Source of the DNA: Thiopontia sp964344785
GTDB taxonomy: Bacteria; Pseudomonadota; Gammaproteobacteria; GCF-002020875
Assembly (NCBI GenBank): GCA_964344785.1
Contig: CAYFOR010000002.1
Coordinates: 14,125-78,124, forward strand
DNA length: 64,000 nt
Direction of reading: 5' to 3'
Position 1 is the first letter of the stretch; each line of letters starts with the position of its first letter. Shown in pieces: positions 32,643 to 40,897 of this stretch. Under the pieces are notes generated by a model. That model saw nothing but the letters and a program-made list of their open reading frames with translations. It was not told the origin of the DNA and ran no database searches. The position numbers and the translations under genes are program-made.

Positions 32643-34556
32643 ATGACAACGGAAGCGCATAAGGAGACCATGGGATTTCAGGCAGAGGTGAAGCAGCTGC
32701 TGAAGCTGGTAATCAACTCGCTTTACAGCCATAAGGAGATTTTTCTGCGTGAGCTGGTTTCAAATGGGGCTGATGCGTGCGACAAGCTTCGGTTTGAAGG
32801 GCTGGCAGACGATAGCCTCTATGAGAACGAGCCTGAACTCAAGCTTGAAATCACTGCCGACAAAGAGGCCAAGACCCTGGTGATCGAGGATAACGGTATC
32901 GGCATGAACCGTCAGGAGGTGGTCGACAACATCGGTACCATCGCCCGGTCCGGAACCAAGGCCTTCTTTGAAAAACTGACCGGAGACCAGAAGCAGGACT
33001 CTCATCTGATTGGTCAGTTTGGTGTCGGTTTCTACTCTTCATTCATCATTGCCGACAAGGTGACGGTAGAGAGTCGTCGGGCCGGTCTCAGTGCTGACCA
33101 GGGGGTGCGCTGGGTGTCATCCGGTGAAGGGGACTACACACTGGAGACGATCGAGAAGGCACGAAGAGGCACACGAATCACCCTCCATCTACGTGATGAT
33201 GAAGAGGAGTTTCTGGACAAGTGGAAGCTGCGTTCCCTGATTCATAAGTACTCCGAGCATATTACGCTGCCCATCATGATGGAACCGGATGCGCCACCGC
33301 CGGCCGAAGAGGGCGAGGAGCCACCGGCAGTGGAGCCATGGGAGCAGGTCAACAAGGCGACCGCGCTATGGACACTCAACCGAAACGAGATCAGTGATGA
33401 GGAGTACAAGGAGTTTTACAAGAGTGTCGGCCACGACTGGCAGGACCCGATGGATTGGGTTCATGCCCGGGTGGAGGGGAATCTGGAATATACCCAGTTG
33501 CTGTACATTCCATCCAAGGCACCGTTTGATCTGAATGACCGGGAACGCAAACATGGGGTCAAGCTCTATGTCCGCCGGGTCTTCATCATGGAAGATACCG
33601 AGAAGCTGATGCCGACCTATCTGCGCTTCGTGCGTGGCGTGATCGACTCCAATGACCTGCCGCTGAATGTCTCCCGTGAGATTCTGCAGAGCAGCAAGGT
33701 GGTGGACCAGATCAAGAAGGGCTCGACCAAGAAGGTGCTGGGCATGATGGAAGGGATCGCCAAACAGGGAGAAGAGGCGTACGAAAAGTTCTGGCTGGAG
33801 TTCGGTCCTGTGTTCAAGGAGGGGCTGGTTGAGGATGTTCCCAATCAGGAACGGATCGCCAAACTCTGTCGTTTTGCCACTTCAGAGAGCGAGGGTTCTG
33901 CCCAGAGTGTCTCTCTGGAGCAGTATGTGGAACGAATGAAAGAGGGGCAGAACAAGATCTACTACATTACCGGTGAAAGCCATACGGCAACCAAAAACAG
34001 CCCTCATCTGGAGGTATTCCGTAAAAAGGGAATCGAGGTGCTGCTGCTGACCGACCATGTGGACGAGTGGGTGGTCAATCACCTGCGTGAATTCGATGGA
34101 AAATCACTGGAGTCGATTACTCAGGGTGATCTGGACCTTGGAGAGTTGGAAGATTCCAAGGAGAAAGAGGAGCTGAAGAAAGAGGAAGAGACCTTCAAGG
34201 GAATGATCGAGCAGATGAAAGGGGTCCTCGAGAGCGAAGTGGAGGATATTCGTGTCACCAATCGTCTGACTGACTCCCCGGCCTGTCTGGTTGCCGGAAC
34301 AGGAGCCGTCGATGCCAACATGGAGCGGATCATGAAGAGTATGGGGCAGGAGGTGCCACACACCAAACGTATCCTGGAGATCAATGTGGAGCACCCTCTG
34401 GTTGAGCGGCTGCAAAGTGAGCAGGATGAGGAGCGTTTTGCGGACTGGAGCCGTATCCTGTTTGATCAGTCACTATTGGCTGAAGGCAGCCAGCTTGATG
34501 ATCCTGCCAGCTTTACCAGACGTCTGAATGGTCTGTTGCAGACGCTTGCAGGTTAA
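32643..34556 (+). CDS. htpG: Molecular chaperone HtpG (Hsp90)
   Basis: ATP-dependent cytosolic Hsp90 of 637 aa. GHKL N-domain motifs are complete: LRELVSNGADACDKLR, IEDNGIGMNRQEVVDNIGTIARSGT and GQFGVGFYSSFI. The middle domain has RGVIDSNDLPLNVSREILQ with the catalytic arginine. The C-terminal dimerisation domain includes PHTKRILEINVEHPLV. AGGAGAG precedes the ATG. Transcription is probably from the sigma-32-type promoter at 32372-32400. Confidence 0.96.
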   Translation: MTTEAHKETMGFQAEVKQLLKLVINSLYSHKEIFLRELVSNGADACDKLRFEGLADDSLYENEPELKLEITADKEAKTLVIEDNGIGMNRQEVVDNIGTIARSGTKAFFEKLTGDQKQDSHLIGQFGVGFYSSFIIADKVTVESRRAGLSADQGVRWVSSGEGDYTLETIEKARRGTRITLHLRDDEEEFLDKWKLRSLIHKYSEHITLPIMMEPDAPPPAEEGEEPPAVEPWEQVNKATALWTLNRNEISDEEYKEFYKSVGHDWQDPMDWVHARVEGNLEYTQLLYIPSKAPFDLNDRERKHGVKLYVRRVFIMEDTEKLMPTYLRFVRGVIDSNDLPLNVSREILQSSKVVDQIKKGSTKKVLGMMEGIAKQGEEAYEKFWLEFGPVFKEGLVEDVPNQERIAKLCRFATSESEGSAQSVSLEQYVERMKEGQNKIYYITGESHTATKNSPHLEVFRKKGIEVLLLTDHVDEWVVNHLREFDGKSLESITQGDLDLGELEDSKEKEELKKEEETFKGMIEQMKGVLESEVEDIRVTNRLTDSPACLVAGTGAVDANMERIMKSMGQEVPHTKRILEINVEHPLVERLQSEQDEERFADWSRILFDQSLLAEGSQLDDPASFTRRLNGLLQTLAG

Positions 34557-36108
34557 TCAGGGTAGTGCAAAGCCACAGCGTGTTGTAGGAGGTTTCCTCT
34601 TCAAGCTTGTGGCTTTGCGGCTCTGTGCAGCTCTATTGCTGCCGACGATGGTTGGACAGGCAGTGGCGGATATCCGCTCTGACCTGGATGCGATTATCGA
34701 CTCTCCCAAGACGCCTGCCGCACTTTGGGGAATCCGTATTGAAGAGACGGACTCCGATGAGGTGATCTACTCCCGTAATGGGGATACCCCCTTTATTCCT
34801 GCCTCGGTGGTCAAGCTGGTAACCACTGCGGTGGCACTGGATCAGCTTGGACCGGACTATACCTTTACCACACATCTGCGTTTTCCAAGGCTGGACCTTC
34901 CGGCCGATGGTGTCATCCGGGGGGATCTGCAAATCATAGGAGGCGGTGATCCGACGCTGGGGACGGCAGATGGCTCGAGTGGGCGCAAGATATTGCAACA
35001 GTGGGCAAAGCGGTTGGTCAAGGAGGGGGTCAAGCAGATTAACGGCCATATTGTCGGGGTGGACGATATTTTTCTTGATGAGCCACTGGGTCAGGGCTGG
35101 GCCTGGGATGATGAACCGTACCACTTCTCGGCCGAGTCTTCCGGGCTTACGGTGCATGGTGGCACGGCAGGCTATCGAATCGACGGTAATGAGAAACAAC
35201 GCCTGCGAAGGAATCAGGTGCATCTCTATCCCGATAACGACTACCTGACTACGCATATCAGTATCGTGGATGACAAACATCGGGTTGAGATTACCCGGCT
35301 TCAGGGAACCAACCACTTTGTCGTGGAAGTGCCGCGGAAAATGAGAAAAAACCCACCGATGTCAGGCAAGGTCACCGTAAAAAATCCAACCAGCTGGACG
35401 GCAGCGCTGTTCAAACAGGCGTTGGAGAAGGCTGGAATCAAAGTGCGTGGTAAAGCGGTTGATAGTGACTATCTGCGTGATTTCAAACCGGCTGAAGGAC
35501 TGGTCTGGACCCACCATTCCAAGCCATTGAAAGAGATATTGTCGCTTGCCAACAAGCGAAGCATCAATCTGGTTGCGGAGCACCTGTTGCGAGCCAGTGG
35601 TGTCCAAAGGGATAAACAGGGAGAGATCACGCGCAGTGGTTCTGTAAACAGTGGTCTGAACAAGGTAGGGGCATTCCTCGGTGAGGCCGGCATCAAACCG
35701 TACCGATACAAAATGGTCGATGGCTCCGGGCTGTCCCGATACAACCTGTTTCGGCCTTCTGATCTGGTGAGTCTGTTGAAGGCGATGGCAAGGCACCCAC
35801 AGAAAAAGGTCTACCGTAACTCGCTCTCCCATGCGGGCAAGGATGGTACCTTGACGTGGCGTTTGCGTGGCACACCGCTGGCAGGACGGGTATGGGCCAA
35901 GACGGGCACCCTGAGTTCGATTCGGTCGATTGCCGGACAGATGAAAACTCCCAAAGGAAAAGAGTTATCATTTGCAATCATGGTGAACAACTATGCGTCA
36001 GGAAGCCGGAAGATCCGCAACCGTATCGATCAGATTCTGTTGAAAACGGCAGAGTGGGTAGACCGGCCCAAACAGTCGAAGACACGGACAAAAAAGGAGA
36101 AGAGGTGA
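34528..36108 (+). CDS. dacB: D-alanyl-D-alanine carboxypeptidase/endopeptidase, PBP4 (DacB) family
   Basis: Periplasmic class C penicillin-binding protein that trims or cleaves peptidoglycan cross-links. Catalytic motifs are intact: SVVK (SxxK), SIN in RSINLVAEHLLR and KTG in WAKTGTLSS. The large insert between SxxK and SxN is typical of DacB. The signal peptide (LRLCAALLLPTMVGQAVA) starts well inside, so GTG 34609 may be the true start; ATG 34528 is the longest form and overlaps htpG by 29 nt. A basic tail (KQSKTRTKKEKR) ends the protein. bolA follows with a 1-nt overlap. Confidence 0.88.
   Translation: MVCCRRLQVNQGSAKPQRVVGGFLFKLVALRLCAALLLPTMVGQAVADIRSDLDAIIDSPKTPAALWGIRIEETDSDEVIYSRNGDTPFIPASVVKLVTTAVALDQLGPDYTFTTHLRFPRLDLPADGVIRGDLQIIGGGDPTLGTADGSSGRKILQQWAKRLVKEGVKQINGHIVGVDDIFLDEPLGQGWAWDDEPYHFSAESSGLTVHGGTAGYRIDGNEKQRLRRNQVHLYPDNDYLTTHISIVDDKHRVEITRLQGTNHFVVEVPRKMRKNPPMSGKVTVKNPTSWTAALFKQALEKAGIKVRGKAVDSDYLRDFKPAEGLVWTHHSKPLKEILSLANKRSINLVAEHLLRASGVQRDKQGEITRSGSVNSGLNKVGAFLGEAGIKPYRYKMVDGSGLSRYNLFRPSDLVSLLKAMARHPQKKVYRNSLSHAGKDGTLTWRLRGTPLAGRVWAKTGTLSSIRSIAGQMKTPKGKELSFAIMVNNYASGSRKIRNRIDQILLKTAEWVDRPKQSKTRTKKEKR
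34567..34618 (+). promoter_or_regulatory. Hairpin between htpG and dacB enclosing a ribosome-binding site
   Basis: gcaaagccaca (34567-34577) pairs perfectly with tgtggctttgc (34608-34618). The loop carries taggagg, which itself can pair with the following cctc. GTG 34609 in the right arm is a possible dacB start. The stem could terminate htpG transcripts or hide dacB translation signals; no T-run follows. Confidence 0.5.
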
Positions 36109-36350
36109 TGGAGTTGGCCGATATCAAAAATCGCATTGAGCAGGGCATTCCCGAGGCGACAGCGATTCTCAGTGGTGACGGTTGCAACTGTGAAGCTACC
36201 GTAATCAGCGACAGTTTTGACGGACAGGGGTTGTTGGCAAGACAACGGGCTGTGATGGCAACCGTCAATGATGCAATCCTCAGCGGAGAATTGCATGCGT
36301 TATCCATCAAGACATTTACTCGGGAGGCGTGGGAAAAAGAGGGGACATGA
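36108..36350 (+). CDS. BolA/IbaG family protein
   Basis: An 80-aa BolA-fold protein. The closest recognisable type is IbaG: ATAILSGDGCNCEATVISDSFDGQGLLARQRAVMATV and ELHALSIKTFTREAW. BolA proteins partner with monothiol glutaredoxins in [2Fe-2S] handling. The GCNC motif replaces the more usual GSHF. AAGGAGAAGAGG lies just upstream, and ATG 36108 overlaps the dacB stop. The gene is translationally coupled to the following binding protein by ATGA, though the two are functionally unrelated. Confidence 0.85.
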   Translation: MELADIKNRIEQGIPEATAILSGDGCNCEATVISDSFDGQGLLARQRAVMATVNDAILSGELHALSIKTFTREAWEKEGT

Positions 36351-37354
36351 AGAGGAACGGTTTGTTCAGAAAGGGGGATGGACAGGGGGCTTTGTTACTT
36401 TCAATATTGCTCTCGTTGAGCGCAATGGCCCACGCCGGTGAGCCGTCACGCTGTCTGTTGCTCTACTCCTACCATCAGGGGTATGCCTGGAATGATGGTG
36501 TGGATCAAGGGGCCACTTCAGTTCTGGAAGGGGTATGTGAAATCAAGCGCTTCTTCATGGACTCCAAAAGAAATCCGGATGAGCGTTATATTCGTGACAA
36601 GGCGGAAGAGGCGCTTACCTTGATCAATCGCTGGCAACCGGATGTGATCATGGCAGCCGATGACAATGTTTCACGTTACCTGGTGATGCCCCACCTCAAG
36701 TCGGGCACGATTCCGGTGGTTTTTTGTGGGATCAATGTGACGGCGGAACCATACGGTTTTCCACTTGGCAATATGACAGGTATGGTGGAGGTCTCTCCTC
36801 TGGCGCCATTGATGGTGCAGGCGACTGCTGCATTGAGATCCAAAGCTGAGCGTCATGAGATGGATACGGTCGTGATGACGGTGATTGATGCCGATCGTTA
36901 CACTGCCCGTAAACAGTTCAAACACATTCATCAGGAGTTTAGTGACCAACACATGGTTGTCCGTCCACGCTTTGTGCAGACATTTGATGAGTGGAAAGAG
37001 AGGTTCCTGGAAGCACAGCAGGGAGATATTGTATTTCTGCTGAACAACTCGGGCATTGCAGATTGGGATGATGAAGAGGCAAGGCGCTTTGTGATGCAAC
37101 ATACACGTAAACTCTCCATCACCATCCATGGCTGGATGCGTCACCTGACGGTACTAACCATGTCCAAGGTTCCACAAGAGCAGGGCGAGTGGGCTGCCGA
37201 GGCAATGAAGCGTATTTTGCAAGGGGAAGAGCCGGGTCAGATCTCCATGGTCACAAATCGACGTTGGAAGAGTTATATTCAGTCTGAGTTGCTCGCATTA
37301 AGTGGTGTCACGCTTTCCGATGCCATCCTACAGCGCTCGGAAGTGGTCGAATAA
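36347..37354 (+). CDS. Orphan ABC-type substrate-binding protein, ABC_sub_bind-like
   Basis: A 335-aa exported protein. The signal peptide ALLLSILLSLSAMAHA is followed by a periplasmic-binding fold: CLLLYSYHQGYAWNDGVDQGATSVLEG, WQPDVIMAADDNVSRYLVMPHL, IPVVFCGINVTAEPYGFP and NMTGMVEVSP. This resembles PF04392. No permease or ATPase is encoded nearby. It heads a cluster of another binding protein, a hybrid kinase and a REC-HATPase protein, so a sensory role is inferred. ATG 36347 overlaps the bolA stop. Confidence 0.82.
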   Translation: MKRNGLFRKGDGQGALLLSILLSLSAMAHAGEPSRCLLLYSYHQGYAWNDGVDQGATSVLEGVCEIKRFFMDSKRNPDERYIRDKAEEALTLINRWQPDVIMAADDNVSRYLVMPHLKSGTIPVVFCGINVTAEPYGFPLGNMTGMVEVSPLAPLMVQATAALRSKAERHEMDTVVMTVIDADRYTARKQFKHIHQEFSDQHMVVRPRFVQTFDEWKERFLEAQQGDIVFLLNNSGIADWDDEEARRFVMQHTRKLSITIHGWMRHLTVLTMSKVPQEQGEWAAEAMKRILQGEEPGQISMVTNRRWKSYIQSELLALSGVTLSDAILQRSEVVE

Positions 37355-37377
37355 CAGCGATAGATCTGGAATAGAAG

Positions 37378-38355
37378 ATGGTCAATAGAGCCTGGTTGAT
37401 GTGCATCTTTCTCTGCTTTTCCGCCGAGGTGTCGGCTCAGAAGGGACTTGAATCACTGGTGCTGCAGTTGCGGTGGGTCACACAAGCCCAGTTTGCGGGC
37501 TACTATGTGGCGCTGGATCGAGGGATTTATGAACGTTATGGACTGGATGTGACCATTCTGCCCGGAGGACCCAATTTAAGTGGTAGCAATAATCTCGTTT
37601 CAGGAGCGGCCGATATCACTATCGAGTGGCTTCCTCATGCCCTGGTCATGCGTAATGGTGGCGTACCGTTAGTGAATATTGCCCAGATTTTCCACCGTTC
37701 CGGTTATACACTCTCATGCAGAAGGGATCGGGGGATTCAAGGAGTGGCTGACTTGCAGGGCAGGAGGATTGGCTCCTGGTTTGTTGGTGATGAGGTCAAG
37801 ATCAAGGTTCTGCTTGGAAGTGGCGGGATCGAAGCGGAACTCTATCCTCTCAACTTCAACCTCAATGACCTGATCAGTGGGGAAGCGGATTGCATATCGA
37901 CCATGCGTTATAACGAGTATCTCAGTCTGCTTGAAAAGGGGATGGATGAGAAACAGATCACCACCTTCGACTTTGATCAGTTGGGTGTCTCTATTCTGGA
38001 AGATGGGCTTTATGTGTTGGAGGAGCATCTGCAGGATGAAATGATGCGATCACGGCTCTCCCGTTTTGTTGCCGCAACCATAGAAGGGTGGCTCTTTACG
38101 CTGGATCATCCGGATGAGGCACTTGAGATTGTGCTCGACAATGATCCCACTGGAGCCCTGGATGAGGAACACGAACGAAATATGCTGAAGGTGATCAGCA
38201 CACTGCTTCACCATGACCGCAGTGAGATCGGGCGTTTGCGCCCGGAGCAGTATGTTCAGACGGTGAATCATCTACTGATAGGGGGGGAGTTGCTACACTC
38301 GATTCATGGCGGCTATACGGATGTGATCTGGTTGCAGGCCCAGCAGTTGGAGTAG
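37378..38355 (+). CDS. Orphan NMT1/THI5-like substrate-binding protein
   Basis: A 325-aa exported protein of the NMT1/SsuA class. The signal peptide ends in EVSA-QK. The mature part has VLQLRWVTQAQFAGYYVALDRGIYERYGLDVTILPGGP, SGAADITIEWLPHALVMRNGG and LQGRRIGSWFVGDEVKI. Relatives bind pyrimidine precursors, sulfonates or nitrate; the ligand here is unknown. It starts 24 nt after the previous binding protein and ends 8 nt before the kinase gene. No transporter genes are present. Confidence 0.86.
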   Translation: MVNRAWLMCIFLCFSAEVSAQKGLESLVLQLRWVTQAQFAGYYVALDRGIYERYGLDVTILPGGPNLSGSNNLVSGAADITIEWLPHALVMRNGGVPLVNIAQIFHRSGYTLSCRRDRGIQGVADLQGRRIGSWFVGDEVKIKVLLGSGGIEAELYPLNFNLNDLISGEADCISTMRYNEYLSLLEKGMDEKQITTFDFDQLGVSILEDGLYVLEEHLQDEMMRSRLSRFVAATIEGWLFTLDHPDEALEIVLDNDPTGALDEEHERNMLKVISTLLHHDRSEIGRLRPEQYVQTVNHLLIGGELLHSIHGGYTDVIWLQAQQLE

Positions 38356-38362
38356 TACTGTC

Positions 38363-38743
38363 ATGCTAACCATCAGTCAGCGGCTTTCGATCATATTTGG
38401 CGGAATGATGTTGCTGATCATGCTGATTTCTGTCACAGGGTGGCTCCTGGCCGACCGGCTCTCATCAGCTCACCACCGGACACTGGTCAATGCAATACCG
38501 TTGGCACTCAGCGCAAATCACTTCAATGAAGAGGTTCGCAAACTGACCCATCAAGTGGTCGAGCTGCAGTATGTCCGTTCCGAGAATGATCGTTGGGAGC
38601 ATCTGTTCAATATCAATGAGACGGAAGAGCAGGTGATCCGGCTCCACAGAAAGCTGTTTTTGGAGGTGCCGGACACGATACGCCCTCTACGGGAGCGTCT
38701 ATCCGAGCTTTTGCGCCAGATTAGATTGGCATCTATGTTGTAG
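38363..38743 (+). pseudogene. N-terminal fragment of a frameshifted hybrid sensor kinase
   Basis: First 126 codons of the kinase: TM1 (IIFGGMMLLIMLISVTGWLLA) and the start of a helical periplasmic domain. The frame stops at TAG 38741-38743. The other frame is open from 38725 and continues the protein (IGIYVVDEHVQELVKW), so a 1-nt loss, or an equivalent -1 shift, occurred between about 38722 and 38743. No slippery heptamer is visible there. The lesion may be real or a sequencing error. Confidence 0.8.
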
Positions 38744-38760
38744 ACGAGCATGTCCAGGAG

Positions 38761-40839
38761 TTGGTCAAATGGAACCGCCTGCTGGAGTCTTACCCGGAAC
38801 AGATCAACGAGGCCCACCAACAGTTGCTGACAGCGTTGACCCCGGAGATCAATCTGCTCTGGAATGATCTGCAGCAGCAATCTGAAAGTGGTGCCTCACT
38901 GCGTATTCGCTCGAAAAAGATCGACCAGCAGCGGCGGCTCTATGCCTCTATTACAGCCGCGACCCAGATCGGACAGAATCTTCAGTCTGTTCTGATTATA
39001 GAGGAGAGGCAGGAGGTACGGGATCTGGAGCGCAAGAGCCGACAGCTTCTCAGAAGGGTTGAGCGGAACCTGAAAGGTATTGAGGGCAATCAGGCCGTTG
39101 AGCATGGCGTACAGCAATTGAAGTCGCTGTTTGTGCTATTCGAGTACCAGTATGAACGGATCGATCAACTCAAGTCCGGGCGGGCGACCGGTGACCGGAT
39201 TGCCGGGCTTCAACACCAGATGAACGAAGAGGTGTCCCGGGTGGTTGATCTGGTTCAGAAAATGGCATCGGATGAGATGCAGAACAATGATCAGATGTTG
39301 TTGCATGCAAAAGAGATGGTGACACTATTTGCCGTGTTGGCAATGGTAATCGCACTGACGGGTGGTTGGTATGTGAGCCAGCGTGCGGGGGTTCGAATGA
39401 AAAAGATGATCGAGGCGACCCGGCAGCTTTCAAGTGGGAACCTTGAGGCTGCGATCCCTTACCGAAGTTACAAGGATGAGCTGGGCGATATGGCCAATGC
39501 GCTCGAGGTCTTTCGAAATCAGGCATTGGAACGAAACCGACTCTCGGCTGAACTTGAACATTCAAAGCAGGTGCTTGAGCAACGTGTGGTGGAACGTACC
39601 TCTGCACTGGAGCTGGAAATGGAGCAGCATAAACGGACCATGTCGAAGCTGGAACAAAATTCCCGCTACAAGACCGAGTTTTTGGCAAAAATGAGCCATG
39701 AGATTTGCACCCCAATGAATGCCATTGTCGGCTTGGGCGGGCTGGTACTGCAGACCGAACTGAATCCTCAACAGCGAGAGTATCTTGAAAAGATGGACCA
39801 TTCGGCGCACTCGCTGCTTCACCTGTTGAATGAGGTGCTTGATCTTTCCAAGATCGAGGCGGGAAAGATCGAAATTGAATCGGCTGAACTGGATATTCAT
39901 ACGTTGCTGAATAATTTGCAGGCCACACTCAATAGTGGTTTGGCAGTGAAGAAGGGGTTATTCCTGGAGGTGGAGATTGATCGGCGGATTGCCAGTCAAC
40001 TGATGGGGGATGCACACCGAATTTCTCAGGTTTTGACGAATTTTTGTAGTAACGGATTGAAGTTTACCGAGCAGGGCGGTGTCAGGTTGGTCGCCAGCCT
40101 GTTGGATGAGGATGTGGCGGGTCAACAAATCCGTTTTTCTGTGATTGATAGTGGAATCGGCATGTCGAAACAGCAGCAAGAGAAGATCTTTGAAGCTTTT
40201 TCCCAGGCAGATAGTTCAACCACGCGTCAGTTTGGGGGAACCGGATTGGGTCTTGCAATCAGCAAGCAGTTGGTGGCGTTGATGGGAGGGGGGCAGATTG
40301 AGGTCGAGAGCTCTCCCGGGAAAGGCAGTACCTTCTCATTTACATTATGGCTTTCTCTGCCCCAACGAAGGGATAATGAAGTGGATGAGGTCGCACTGCC
40401 CAAACTGAGTGGCAGGTTGCTGTCCGGATTACATGTGTTGGTTGTCGATGATGTTCCAACCAATCGCCTGGTTGCCCGGGCCGTTCTTGAGGGACATGGT
40501 GTAGAGGTTGTCGAGGCTGAGAGTGGTGAACAGACACTGGAGCTTTTGGAGAGCTGGTCGATGTATGGTGATGAGACATTCTGGGCCGACTTTATCCTGC
40601 TGGATCTCCGTATGCCGGGGATGAGCGGTGCTGAGACCAGTCTTGAGATCCGCAAGCGTTTCCCGGATCAGCGGATACCGATTATTGCACTGACAGCCGA
40701 TGTGATGGAGGGGAGTCGTGATGAAGTGTTGGCTGCGGATATGGATGGATTTATTGGCAAGCCATTGATTTTTGATGATTTAATGCAAGAGTGTTACCGT
40801 CTTTCGATTATCAGTCCTGCCTCCGATACGGATAGATGA
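38761..40839 (+). CDS. Main part of the frameshifted hybrid sensor kinase (HAMP-HisKA-HATPase-REC)
   Basis: 692 codons in the downstream frame. Remainder of the periplasmic helices, TM2 (MVTLFAVLAMVIALTGGWYV), HAMP, coiled coil, HisKA, HATPase with DSGIGMS and GGTGLGLAIS, and REC with LVVDDVP, LLDLRMPGMSG and GKPL. The H-box reads MSHEICTPMNA, with cysteine where arginine is nearly invariant. Without frame correction the product would start at TTG 38761 and lack TM1. It is followed 59 nt later by a soluble REC-HATPase kinase. Confidence 0.85.
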   Translation: MVKWNRLLESYPEQINEAHQQLLTALTPEINLLWNDLQQQSESGASLRIRSKKIDQQRRLYASITAATQIGQNLQSVLIIEERQEVRDLERKSRQLLRRVERNLKGIEGNQAVEHGVQQLKSLFVLFEYQYERIDQLKSGRATGDRIAGLQHQMNEEVSRVVDLVQKMASDEMQNNDQMLLHAKEMVTLFAVLAMVIALTGGWYVSQRAGVRMKKMIEATRQLSSGNLEAAIPYRSYKDELGDMANALEVFRNQALERNRLSAELEHSKQVLEQRVVERTSALELEMEQHKRTMSKLEQNSRYKTEFLAKMSHEICTPMNAIVGLGGLVLQTELNPQQREYLEKMDHSAHSLLHLLNEVLDLSKIEAGKIEIESAELDIHTLLNNLQATLNSGLAVKKGLFLEVEIDRRIASQLMGDAHRISQVLTNFCSNGLKFTEQGGVRLVASLLDEDVAGQQIRFSVIDSGIGMSKQQQEKIFEAFSQADSSTTRQFGGTGLGLAISKQLVALMGGGQIEVESSPGKGSTFSFTLWLSLPQRRDNEVDEVALPKLSGRLLSGLHVLVVDDVPTNRLVARAVLEGHGVEVVEAESGEQTLELLESWSMYGDETFWADFILLDLRMPGMSGAETSLEIRKRFPDQRIPIIALTADVMEGSRDEVLAADMDGFIGKPLIFDDLMQECYRLSIISPASDTDR

Positions 40840-40897
40840 TCATATATTAGACTATAATTATATTATAATTTTTGATCTTGTGTTATAATCGGCATCT

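Noticed and set aside
34633..35316. 227-codon minus-strand frame opposite dacB
   Set aside because: Shadow of dacB, which has all three active-site motifs on the plus strand.
38715..38743. Programmed -1 frameshift in the hybrid kinase
   Set aside because: No X_XXY_YYZ heptamer or downstream stem is visible; a simple deletion or sequencing error explains it.
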